Below, piece after piece: positions 1 through 6,816 of a stretch of 11,447 nt of DNA. The notes under the pieces are model-generated. The model saw only the letters and a program-made list of their open reading frames with translations. It searched no databases and was not told the origin of the DNA. This DNA is from an uncultured Rhodanobacter sp. (GTDB lineage: Bacteria; Pseudomonadota; Gammaproteobacteria; Xanthomonadales; Rhodanobacteraceae). Location of the stretch: assembly GCA_903827735.1 (NCBI GenBank), contig CAIKJM010000488.1, positions 1 through 11,447 on the forward strand. Direction: 5' to 3'. The position numbers and the translations under genes were made by a program. Positions within the stretch are counted from its first letter, which is position 1, and every line of letters starts with the position of its first letter.

Positions 1-1113
1 CGGGTCGCCTTCCAGCGTAATCGCCGGCCCGGGCTGCACGATCACGTCGTGGCCGACATCGACCAGGTCGTCGGCGACGCTCTCCACCAGCAATCGAAAA
101 TCCAGCCGCTGCTTGTGCAGGCCCAGCGAGCGATCGTGGATGAAATCCAGCGCTGCCGAGATCATGGTTTTCATTTCCTGGATATCGGCTTCGACCTTTT
201 CACCGAGCGGGCTGGGCAGGCCGTCCAGCCGAAACGACAGTCGCGCCAGCGGCGTGCGCAGGTCGTGCGCGATCGCGCCGATCATGTGCGTGCGCTCCTG
301 CATCATGCGATTGATGCGCGCCTGCATCGCGTTGAACGAGTCGACGGCGCGCAGCATTTCGCGCGGGCCGTTGCGCGGCACCGGTGGTGCACTGGTATCG
401 CCGCCGAGCCGTTCGGCGGCGTCGGCGAACTGCCGGATCGGCGCGGCCAGCGTTCGCGCAAACAGCCAGGCGATCGGCAGCAGCACCAGCAGCCCGAGTC
501 CGAACAGCCACAGCAGCTCCTGCTGAAACACGCTGGGAAACGTTTCCGGCGCTTTGGATGCGATACGCCACAAGCCGTCGGACTGGCGCACCCCAATGAC
601 AAACCCGCCCTTGATCGCCGCGTCCAGCGGGCCGCTGCGCGGCGGCGTATCCATGCTTTTGTCGACGATATAAACGCGCAGCGCATCGCTGGAAATATTC
701 ATCACCGAGGACATGCGCTTCATCATCTTTGACGATGCCTCCGCGTCGTAACCGCTGAACGCCTTCGGTGGTTCTGCGGAGACGCTGACATCCATGTCCA
801 TGGGAGGCGGCATGAACATGGACATGCCCGGTTCGGCGCGGGTGCGCGGGGCCGGCCCCGAGCCGGGAGCCGGGCCTGAGTCGGGGGCAGGTCCGGGGCC
901 GGGTGCAGGGCCTGCGCCCGGCGGCCCGAAGGGTCCATTGGGCTGCTGATCCAGATGCAGTGCAGACACCAGTTCGATAATACGCACGCCAGTGTTTTGC
1001 GCCGGCGGGCGCAGCACGAGCACGGCGAACCCGATGGCTGCAGAAATCACCAGGGCGCAAAGCATCAATAGAAACGTGCGCGCGAAGATGGAAAGTCGCG
1101 GCAGGCGGGTCAC
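1..1113 (-). CDS. Sensor histidine kinase of a two-component system (partial, C-terminus beyond the left edge)
   Basis: Inner-membrane sensor kinase that should autophosphorylate and pass phosphate to the regulator encoded just upstream. Visible in 371 residues: TM helix about 12-34; periplasmic region 35-197 with a Gly/Pro/Ala-rich stretch (57-96) and a Met-rich patch (MSMFMPPPMDMD, 97-108); TM helix about 198-219; HAMP 219-272; and the dimerisation H-box AHDLRTPLARL with phospho-acceptor His283, of the EnvZ-like HDLRTPL kind. The ATPase domain lies beyond the window edge. The GTG start was chosen because it overlaps the regulator's TGA as GTGA and has AAGG ten bases before it; longer readings of other frames lack kinase motifs. 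Co-transcription and translational coupling with the regulator are likely. The stimulus is unknown; the Met-rich patch would fit a soft-metal or redox signal, but that is inference. Confidence 0.93.
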   Translation of the reverse strand, partial: MTRLPRLSIFARTFLLMLCALVISAAIGFAVLVLRPPAQNTGVRIIELVSALHLDQQPNGPFGPPGAGPAPGPGPAPDSGPAPGSGPAPRTRAEPGMSMFMPPPMDMDVSVSAEPPKAFSGYDAEASSKMMKRMSSVMNISSDALRVYIVDKSMDTPPRSGPLDAAIKGGFVIGVRQSDGLWRIASKAPETFPSVFQQELLWLFGLGLLVLLPIAWLFARTLAAPIRQFADAAERLGGDTSAPPVPRNGPREMLRAVDSFNAMQARINRMMQERTHMIGAIAHDLRTPLARLSFRLDGLPSPLGEKVEADIQEMKTMISAALDFIHDRSLGLHKQRLDFRLLVESVADDLVDVGHDVIVQPGPAITLEGDP

Positions 1114-1823
1114 AGTCGAAATACCTTGGGAACCAGCATGTAACCCTCGTTGCGAACTGTGCGAATCAGTTCGACCTGCGAGCGGTCATTTAGTTTGCGG
1201 CGTAGCCGGCTTATCTGCGTATCGATGGCGCGATCGAACACCTCGGCACGTCGTCCGTGCACCAGATCGAGCAACTGGTCGCGGCTGAGTATGCGCTGCG
1301 GGTGCTCGACGAAGCTGCGCAGCAGCGCGAACTCGCCGTCGGAAAGATTGATGAAGATGCCGGTCGGATCGCGCAGGTCGCGTCGCATCACGTCCAGCCG
1401 CCAGCCGTCGAACTGGTAGGGGCGTGCGTCTTCTGTGACGACCGGTTCGCTGCTGTAGGTTCGTCGCAGCACCGCGCGCACGCGCGCCAGCAGCTCGCGC
1501 GGGTTGCACGGTTTGGCCAGGTAATCGTCGGCGCCCATTTCCAGACCGATGATGCGATCGGTATCGCCGCTGAGCGCGCTGAGCATGATCACCGGCGGAC
1601 CTTGCTCGTGCGCGAGGCGACGTGCCGCGCTCAGGCCGTCCTCGCCCGGCATCATCACGTCCAGCACCACCAGATCCGGCCGCTCGCGCGCGATCGCCGC
1701 GTACATCTGCGTCGTGTTGCCGACACCTTCCGCGCGATAGCCGTGCTCGCGCAGAAAGCCGGTCATCAACTCGCACAGTTCAGGGTCGTCGTCGACGACA
1801 AGTATCAGGGAAGGTTGGTCCAT
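1110..1823 (-). CDS. OmpR/PhoB-family response regulator
   Basis: Cytoplasmic DNA-binding response regulator, 237 residues, the usual length of the OmpR family. The receiver domain (about 5-118) shows the acidic cluster D11-D13, phospho-acceptor Asp55 in LVVLDVMMPG, Ser82 at the switch position and Lys104 in YLAKP. The winged-helix effector domain (about 135-232) has the recognition-helix region RAIDTQISRLRRKL and ends with the hairpin signature IRTVRNEGYMLVP. The gene is first in a leftward pair and overlaps the kinase by four bases, so the two are almost certainly partners. No strong Shine-Dalgarno sequence is seen before the ATG. The divergent spacer upstream carries repeated GCCGACA-like motifs that could be its own binding sites. 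Target genes cannot be read from the sequence; the divergent small secreted protein is the best candidate. Confidence 0.96.
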   Translation of the reverse strand: MDQPSLILVVDDDPELCELMTGFLREHGYRAEGVGNTTQMYAAIARERPDLVVLDVMMPGEDGLSAARRLAHEQGPPVIMLSALSGDTDRIIGLEMGADDYLAKPCNPRELLARVRAVLRRTYSSEPVVTEDARPYQFDGWRLDVMRRDLRDPTGIFINLSDGEFALLRSFVEHPQRILSRDQLLDLVHGRRAEVFDRAIDTQISRLRRKLNDRSQVELIRTVRNEGYMLVPKVFRL

Positions 1824-1839
1824 TACCAGTCAGTCGGCT

Positions 1840-1930
1840 TGTCGGCGCAGTGGCTCTTGAATACCAGATCAGTGTACGGGGCGTATGTCGGCCCGGCAAA
1901 AAGCCGACACAAAGCTGACACATACCGACA
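1840..1930. promoter_or_regulatory. Cluster of five (A/G)C(C/T)GACA motifs in the divergent spacer
   Basis: Three direct copies on the plus strand, GCCGACA (1903-1909), GCTGACA (1914-1920) and ACCGACA (1924-1930), are spaced 11 and 10 bases apart, that is one helical turn. Two reverse copies, TGTCGGC, sit at 1840-1846 and 1886-1892. OmpR-family regulators commonly bind tandem repeats with this phasing. The spacer (1824-2071) separates the response regulator from the divergent secreted-protein gene, so autoregulation plus control of that gene is the natural reading. No convincing -35/-10 pair was found in the spacer. The function as an operator is inferred. Confidence 0.5.
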
Positions 1931-2071
1931 ACCGCACGGCAACTGCGCGTCGTAAGTTCATGCCCGTGGCGCTCGCCGACGGGCCGCCGGTACGCCTATC
2001 CCCCGGGCCCGGATGCCCCGATCCGTCGGCAGGTTCGCCGCCGTCCACCGACTTCCCCGCAGGTTCCCTCT

Positions 2072-2371
2072 ATGAAAATGCCCACGTTTTTGCCGTCGCT
2101 GTTCTTCGTCGCCATCCTGGGGCTGGCAGCGGTTGTCTGCGCCCAGACGCCGCCGCCCGACGCGTGCCCATGCCACCCGGGCCGCAACCCCGAAGTCGAT
2201 GCCGCGCTCAAGGCTTGCGAAGCCAAGCTTGGCGGTAGGTCCGGGCATCCGGTTGCGCACGAGCTGATGGACAAGTGCATGGACGCCAAGGGCTTCAAGC
2301 GTCCGCCGGGCCCACCGCCGGGTCTCAGTAATCCGCCACCGCCACCGCCGCCGTCGGAGTCCGGCTCGTGA
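2072..2371 (+). CDS. Small secreted Cys/His protein with polyproline C-terminal tail
   Basis: A 99-residue protein not recognised as a named family. Residues 1-24 form a typical Sec signal peptide ending in VVCA before Gln25; Cys23 does not fit a lipobox because Val is at -1. The mature part (about 75 residues) has four cysteines (C32 and C34 in DACPCHPG, C49, C69 in MDKCMDAKGF) plus His35, His59 and His63, so disulfides or metal binding are possible. The tail, residues 78-99, is Pro-rich with seven consecutive prolines. Its stop overlaps the GTG start of the AraC regulator (GTGA), and it is divergent from the two-component pair, which suggests it belongs to that sensory circuit. Expected location is the periplasm or outside the cell. 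Coding potential is supported by the signal peptide and the coupling; function is unknown. Confidence 0.75.
   Translation: MKMPTFLPSLFFVAILGLAAVVCAQTPPPDACPCHPGRNPEVDAALKACEAKLGGRSGHPVAHELMDKCMDAKGFKRPPGPPPGLSNPPPPPPPSESGS
2356..2359 (+). promoter_or_regulatory. Shine-Dalgarno that fixes the GTG start of the AraC regulator
   Basis: GGAG lies eight bases before GTG 2368. The alternative ATG at 2380 would be 20 bases away from it, so the GTG overlapping the preceding stop is preferred. Confidence 0.6.
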
Positions 2372-3336
2372 GCGTGGCCATGAGTGCCGTTCCCCTGCAT
2401 CAAAGCGCCAACGTCAATCGCCGCGCCGCCGAACATTTCTGGGCCCAGCTGCGGCAGACGCGCCCGATCGAAGGCGGCGCCAGCACCGTGCTCGACGGCT
2501 ACGCGGGCGAGCGGCTGCGCATGGCCACCTTTCGCCACGCGCCGCACGTGCTCACCGGTGACAGCATCGCACTGCCGCACCGTCGCTCGACCTTGCTCAG
2601 CCTGCAGCTGGAGGGCCAGTCGTCGATCGAGCATCAGGGGCGCCGCCACACGATCAACGCCGGCGATTTCTCCCTCATCGATCTGTCGAGATCTTTCCGC
2701 CTGGAAACCGGGCGATCGACCGTACAGACCATCTACCTGCCGATCGCCGTGCTGCGCGATGTGCTGCCGCAGGTCGAGCGCAACCCGGCCATCGTGCTGG
2801 CGGGACGCGAGAGCGCCGTCGGCTACCTGCGCGCGCTGTACGAGGAGATCTTTGCGCGCGCGCCGCAGCTGACCGAGCCGGTCGCCGGTTGCCTGCTCGA
2901 TGCGATTCCGCACATGCTGGCCGCGGCGCTGCAGAGCAGCCAGTCGCCTGAGGCCGCGTCGCCCACGCAGTTGCGCAGCTATCACAAGCAGCTGGTGCGG
3001 CGCTTTGTGCTGGACAATCTGGGCGACCCCGCCCTGTGTGCGGACTATATCGGCCGCGGCGTCGGTCTATCCACAGCGTATCTGTTCGAACTGTTTGCCG
3101 AAGAGCAGCTCACCCTGATGCGCTGGGTGCGCAGCGAGCGGCTGCTGCGCTGCATGCGCGAGCTCGAAGATCCCACGCTGCGTCGCAAGAGCATTGCGCG
3201 TATCGCCTACGGCTGGGGCTTCAGCGATATGGCCCATTTCAGCCGCTGCTTTCGTCGGATGTGCGGCGCATCGCCGCGCGAGTATCGCCAGAGCGCGATT
3301 TTTGGTCCGCCGAGGCATGAAGCTACGGACGTCTAG
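2368..3336 (+). CDS. AraC/XylS-family transcriptional regulator
   Basis: Cytoplasmic regulator of 322 residues, the usual length for AraC proteins with an N-terminal sensor domain. Residues about 45-190 resemble the AraC-binding-like domain of the FeaR type: a beta-rich segment including RRHTINAGDFSLIDLSRSF. Residues about 207-307 form the double helix-turn-helix; the family signature is clear in IARIAYGWGFSDMAHFSRCF (277-296) followed by GASPREYR. The GTG start is supported by GGAG eight bases upstream and by GTGA overlap with the secreted-protein gene; ATG 2380 is an alternative giving four residues fewer. The next gene downstream on the same strand is a TonB-dependent receptor after about 250 bases, so it may be a target, but no operator has been demonstrated. 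The ligand is unknown. Confidence 0.93.
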   Translation: MSVAMSAVPLHQSANVNRRAAEHFWAQLRQTRPIEGGASTVLDGYAGERLRMATFRHAPHVLTGDSIALPHRRSTLLSLQLEGQSSIEHQGRRHTINAGDFSLIDLSRSFRLETGRSTVQTIYLPIAVLRDVLPQVERNPAIVLAGRESAVGYLRALYEEIFARAPQLTEPVAGCLLDAIPHMLAAALQSSQSPEAASPTQLRSYHKQLVRRFVLDNLGDPALCADYIGRGVGLSTAYLFELFAEEQLTLMRWVRSERLLRCMRELEDPTLRRKSIARIAYGWGFSDMAHFSRCFRRMCGASPREYRQSAIFGPPRHEATDV

Positions 3337-3342
3337 ACGTCC
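3327..3342. repeat. Perfect 16-bp palindrome at the end of the AraC gene
   Basis: GGACGTCTAGACGTCC reads the same on both strands and includes the TAG stop codon of the AraC regulator. No U-tract follows, so it is a poor intrinsic terminator; a dimeric-repressor site or an RNA hairpin with a CTAG loop are alternatives. Confidence 0.45.
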
Positions 3343-3431
3343 AAGAAAAGATCAAGTGACGCCCTAGTTTTGGCCATGCTTTCACACCGATGTAACGTTA
3401 AATTGAAGTTGCGCCGATACAGCTAGCAAGC

Positions 3432-3453
3432 AGGGGAGCGTATCGCTTCTCCT
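3432..3453 (+). terminator. Stem-loop in the leader, weak terminator candidate
   Basis: AGGGGAGCG pairs with CGC-T-TCTCCT across a TAT loop: nine pairs, one of them G-U, and one bulged T. Only TT follows before GG, so termination would be weak. It may end the upstream AraC transcript or be a structured part of the receptor leader. Confidence 0.3.
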
Positions 3454-3571
3454 TTGGTAGATCGTCGCTGGGACACCTTTTTTCTTTCCTTTCCCTCACT
3501 GCCTCCAGGGCAGATCGCGGGCGCGCCCCATCGCGTGCGGCGTGGCTATGTCCTGTCGCCCAATCACTATC

Positions 3572-3577
3572 GAGGAG
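3572..3577 (+). promoter_or_regulatory. Ribosome-binding site that fixes the receptor start
   Basis: GAGGAG is placed nine bases before GTG 3587. The longer reading (GTG 3542 or ATG 3548) would put this strong site inside the coding region and add a non-signal-peptide extension, so the shorter start is preferred. Confidence 0.7.
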
Positions 3578-3586
3578 TTCTTCGCT

Positions 3587-6583
3587 GTGCTTAAACATAG
3601 ATTGCAAACGATGCATCTGAGCCGACTCAGTCTGGCCTTGGCTCTTGCCGTCGGCAGCACCGGCGCCATGGCGCAGTCGACTACCGGCAGCATTTTCGGC
3701 CAGGCCCCGGTCGCCGCGGGCGAGTCGGTGCAGGTCAAAGGCTCCACGGGCATCAGCCGCGACGTGCCGGTCGATGCGAACGGTCGCTACACCGTCGGTT
3801 CGCTGCCCCTGGGTAACTACACGGTATCGCTGATCAAGGACGGTGCCGTGATCGACTCACGCACCGACGTGAACCTGCAGGTGGGTTCGGGCACCGAAGT
3901 GTCGTTCGCCGCCGTGGCGGCCAAGAGTCTGGGTACGGTCACCGTCTCGGCCAACTCGCTGCCGCCGATCGACGTCACCAGCGTCGACGCGCGTACCGTG
4001 ATCACCTCGCAGGAGCTCGCCAAACTGCCGCTGGCCCGCAGCGCCGAAGCTATTGCCTTGCTCGCACCGGGCGTGGTGCCCGGCTATAGCGGCTTCACCG
4101 GAGGCACCACGGGTGGCTCGCTGGTCTCCTTCGCCGGCTCGTCGGTCACCGAGAACGCGTATTACCTCAACGGCTTCAACACCACCGATCCGCTCAGCGG
4201 TTTCGGCGGCATCAGCCTGCCGTACGGCGCCATCGATCAGGAAGAAATTCTCAGCGGCGGCTACGGCGCGGCGTTCGGCCGGTCCGACGGCGGCGTGATC
4301 AGCCAGAGCGGCAAGCGCGGCACTAACGACTGGCACTTCGGGGCCCAGGTGCAGTGGACGCCGGCCTTTGCCAACGAGACCACGCCCGACACCTACTACG
4401 TCACCGGCTCGAAAGACGGCCAGATCTACCGCCGCAATTCGGACGACAAGTCCTGGCTGGCCACCGAGAGCGCCTACATCGGCGGCCCGCTGATCAAGGA
4501 CAAGCTGTTTTTCTTCGCTGCGGTAGAAGGGCAGAAACAGTCGGGCAACAGCATCGGCAGCACCACCGCGTCGTACAACACCAACTACGAGTACCACAAC
4601 CCGAAGTGGTACTCGAAAATCGACTGGAACATCAACGACAGCAATATTCTCGAGCTCACCGGCGCGTCGACCACGCACTCGTACCAGGGCAACGAGTACA
4701 CCTACGACTACACCACCGGCAAAACCGGTGCGCTAAACAGCTACGACACCTCGATCAAGAACAATGCCCAGGTCTACATCGCCAAGTACACCAGCTACAT
4801 CACCGACGATCTCACGCTGACCGCGCTCTACGGCAAGCAAAAGATGACGTACTACAACGAGACGCCCGGATCATCGAGCGACCTGACGTATATCGACAAT
4901 CCTGAAAACGAAAACCCGGCCATCACCGGCGGCTCGGATATCACCAATGCCCAGACGGTGTCTTCCGAGGACAATCCGAACCACACCGCCACCACCAACA
5001 ATCTGCGCCTGGACTTGGCGTACAAGCTCGGCGATCACACCATCACCGCCGGTATCGACAACCTCAACTCGCACGACGTCGACGACGGCACTACCTCGAC
5101 GATGTGGGTCTACGACACTGGCGATCCCAACACCCCGATCAGCGGCACTCCCTATGTTGCGGCACCGGCCACCGGCGCCGGCGGCGAGACGGGTTACTAC
5201 GTGTCCAAGTACATCTACAACACGTCAGCCTCGGTGCGCGTCAAACAGCGCGCGCAGTATGTGGAAGACAGCTGGCAGGTCGACGATCGCTGGCTGCTCA
5301 AGCTCGGCCTGCGCAACGACCAGTTCACCAACTACAACCCGAACGGCGAAGCATTTCTGCGCGTGACCAAGCCACAGTGGGCGCCGCGCCTGGGCTTCGC
5401 CTGGGACGTCAACGGCGATTCCTCGCTCAAGGTCTACGGCAACGCGGGCCGCTACTACCTGGCCATGCCGGCCTCGGTGGCGCTGCGCGCGGCGGCCGGT
5501 TCGCTGTACACCAACGAGTACTACACCTACACCGGCATCGATGCCAACGGCTACCCGACCGGCCTCACGCAGCTGGCCTCGTCCACCGGCGGCGCGGTAT
5601 CGGCCAATAACGAATACGGCCAGTCGCCGGACGCCAAGACTGTGGCCTCGGCTAATATCAAGTCCGAGTACCAGGACGAATTTCTGCTCGGCTTTGCGCA
5701 GCAGATCGATCCCAATTACGTCTGGGGCATGAAGGCGCAGGTGCGCAAGCTGCGCAACATCCTGGACGATATCTGCGATACCGATACCATCCTCGCCAAG
5801 GCCGAGTCGCTGGGCTACAGCATCGACACCAGCGCCATGAACGGCTGCTATTTGTCCAACCCGGGCCGCAGCAACACCTACGTGCTGAAAAACACCGCCG
5901 GCGGCTACAACGACGTGACGGTGTCCGCCGCCGAGTTCGGCGATCCGCAGGCCAAGCGCAGCTATTACGGCCTGGAAACCTTCCTCGAGCATCCGTTCGA
6001 CGGCAAGTGGCAGGCCAAGATCGACTACGTCTTTTCGCGCAGCTATGGCGACACCGAAGGCCAGGTGCGTTCGGATATCGGCCAGTCCGACGTGTCGGCC
6101 ACGGTCGACTGGGATTACGGCCAGGTGATGGAGAACTCCAACGGCACGCTGTCCAACGATCGCAAGCACCAGCTGAAGCTCTACGGCTCCTATCAGATCG
6201 CGCCGGAGTGGATGATCTCGGGCAACGTCTTTATCGCCTCCGGCACGCCCAAGAGCTGCTTGGGTTATTACGGTGCGGATCAAACCAACCCCATCGGTTA
6301 CGGCAGCTACTACCACTATTGCGCGGGCGTCGCGTCGCCGCCGGGCGCGGCAGGTCGGCAGCCGTGGCAGCACATCTACTCGCTGTCTGCCGAATACCGC
6401 CCGATGTGGGCCGGACAGAAGCTCGGCTTCAACGTGATGATCTACAACCTGCTCAACGAGTCCGTGCCCACCTCCACCTATGCCATCTACGGCAGCTCGA
6501 CCGCCCTCAACACCAACTACGACCGGGTCCTGTACTGGAGCACGCCGCGCTACGTGCGCTTCGGGGTGAACTACGACTTCTGA
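3587..6583 (+). CDS. TonB-dependent outer-membrane receptor, Oar-like with carboxypeptidase-regulatory-like N-terminus
   Basis: Outer-membrane beta-barrel receptor of 998 residues, presumably importing or binding a ligand with energy from TonB-ExbB-ExbD; the substrate cannot be read from the sequence. Order of parts: signal peptide 1-29 ending AMA before Gln30; Ig-like carboxypeptidase-regulatory domain about 31-110 (VDANGRYTVGSLPLGNYTVS is typical); TonB-box-like LGTVTVSAN at 115-123; plug about 125-245 with YYLNGFNTTDPLSGF and GGYGAAFGRSDGGVIS; then a barrel rich in aromatic and Asn/Tyr residues, ending in a terminal Phe in RFGVNYDF, as barrel insertion requires. The length agrees with Oar-type receptors of Xanthomonadales. 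The GTG start is chosen from the strong GAGGAG site. It is followed by an intrinsic terminator. Regulation by the AraC protein upstream is possible. Confidence 0.95.
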   Translation: MLKHRLQTMHLSRLSLALALAVGSTGAMAQSTTGSIFGQAPVAAGESVQVKGSTGISRDVPVDANGRYTVGSLPLGNYTVSLIKDGAVIDSRTDVNLQVGSGTEVSFAAVAAKSLGTVTVSANSLPPIDVTSVDARTVITSQELAKLPLARSAEAIALLAPGVVPGYSGFTGGTTGGSLVSFAGSSVTENAYYLNGFNTTDPLSGFGGISLPYGAIDQEEILSGGYGAAFGRSDGGVISQSGKRGTNDWHFGAQVQWTPAFANETTPDTYYVTGSKDGQIYRRNSDDKSWLATESAYIGGPLIKDKLFFFAAVEGQKQSGNSIGSTTASYNTNYEYHNPKWYSKIDWNINDSNILELTGASTTHSYQGNEYTYDYTTGKTGALNSYDTSIKNNAQVYIAKYTSYITDDLTLTALYGKQKMTYYNETPGSSSDLTYIDNPENENPAITGGSDITNAQTVSSEDNPNHTATTNNLRLDLAYKLGDHTITAGIDNLNSHDVDDGTTSTMWVYDTGDPNTPISGTPYVAAPATGAGGETGYYVSKYIYNTSASVRVKQRAQYVEDSWQVDDRWLLKLGLRNDQFTNYNPNGEAFLRVTKPQWAPRLGFAWDVNGDSSLKVYGNAGRYYLAMPASVALRAAAGSLYTNEYYTYTGIDANGYPTGLTQLASSTGGAVSANNEYGQSPDAKTVASANIKSEYQDEFLLGFAQQIDPNYVWGMKAQVRKLRNILDDICDTDTILAKAESLGYSIDTSAMNGCYLSNPGRSNTYVLKNTAGGYNDVTVSAAEFGDPQAKRSYYGLETFLEHPFDGKWQAKIDYVFSRSYGDTEGQVRSDIGQSDVSATVDWDYGQVMENSNGTLSNDRKHQLKLYGSYQIAPEWMISGNVFIASGTPKSCLGYYGADQTNPIGYGSYYHYCAGVASPPGAAGRQPWQHIYSLSAEYRPMWAGQKLGFNVMIYNLLNESVPTSTYAIYGSSTALNTNYDRVLYWSTPRYVRFGVNYDF

Positions 6584-6673
6584 TCACGCTGTGGTTGAAA
6601 AGCGTCGCCTACTAACAACAAGCGCCTGAGCGTCCCCCTCCGCTCGTTCCAAGGTGCAACGTGTCGACCCGAT

Positions 6674-6709
6674 GAGGTCACGGCTTCCCAAGCCGTGGCC
6701 TCTTTTTTT
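6674..6709 (+). terminator. Strong Rho-independent terminator of the receptor gene
   Basis: GAGGTCACGGCTT pairs with AAGCCGTGGCCTC around a CCC loop (13 pairs, one G-U), immediately followed by seven T residues. It lies 90 bases after the receptor stop and insulates hutU. Confidence 0.95.
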
Positions 6710-6780
6710 GCGCGCGCCGGGGCAGGGCACGCGCTCATGCACTGCCCCGGCCGGCCGCCGCCACGCTCCCGCGGCTGACC

Positions 6781-6786
6781 TATACT
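6781..6786 (+). promoter_or_regulatory. Candidate -10 element of hutU
   Basis: TATACT matches the sigma-70 -10 consensus at five of six positions and would start transcription about 24 bases before the hutU ATG. No convincing -35 lies at the usual distance (CCGCCA is there), so an activator or a weak promoter is implied. Confidence 0.4.
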
Positions 6787-6816
6787 CCGGTGATTCCTCC
6801 ACCTGAGCCTGTGGCC

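Larger units (their letters stand above)
3337..3586 (+). other. Non-coding leader between the AraC gene and the TonB-dependent receptor
   Basis: About 250 bases without a gene. It holds the right half of the palindrome just described, an AT-rich stretch with an 8-bp palindrome TAACGTTA (3393-3400) that could lie near a promoter, a stem-loop at 3432-3453, and a pyrimidine-rich tract at about 3472-3496 (mostly T and C). The pattern fits a promoter followed by a long 5' untranslated leader for the receptor. No promoter pair scores well enough by eye to call. Confidence 0.4.
6584..6816 (+). other. Intergenic region between the receptor and hutU
   Basis: The first half holds the receptor terminator, the second half a GC-rich stretch leading to the hutU promoter region. 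No small gene or RNA was recognised here. Confidence 0.5.

Noticed and set aside
200..1060. Long leftward open frame of 286 codons
   Set aside because: Different frame from the kinase on the same strand; Arg/Ala-rich translation without domains. The kinase frame with HAMP and H-box is the real gene.
1996..2985. Leftward open frame of 329 codons
   Set aside because: Antisense to the secreted-protein and AraC genes, which have clear motifs; a high-GC shadow.
3542..3586. Longer N-terminus for the receptor (GTG 3542 or ATG 3548)
   Set aside because: It would place a strong ribosome-binding site inside the gene and put 15 residues before a complete signal peptide.
5225..6373. Leftward open frame of 382 codons
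   Set aside because: Antisense to the receptor barrel; Val/Ala/Arg-rich with no recognisable domain, a GC-rich mirror frame.
6790..6816. hutU start at GTG 6790
   Set aside because: It lies four bases after the candidate -10 element, so it would precede or coincide with the transcription start; ATG 6817 gives the normal family length.
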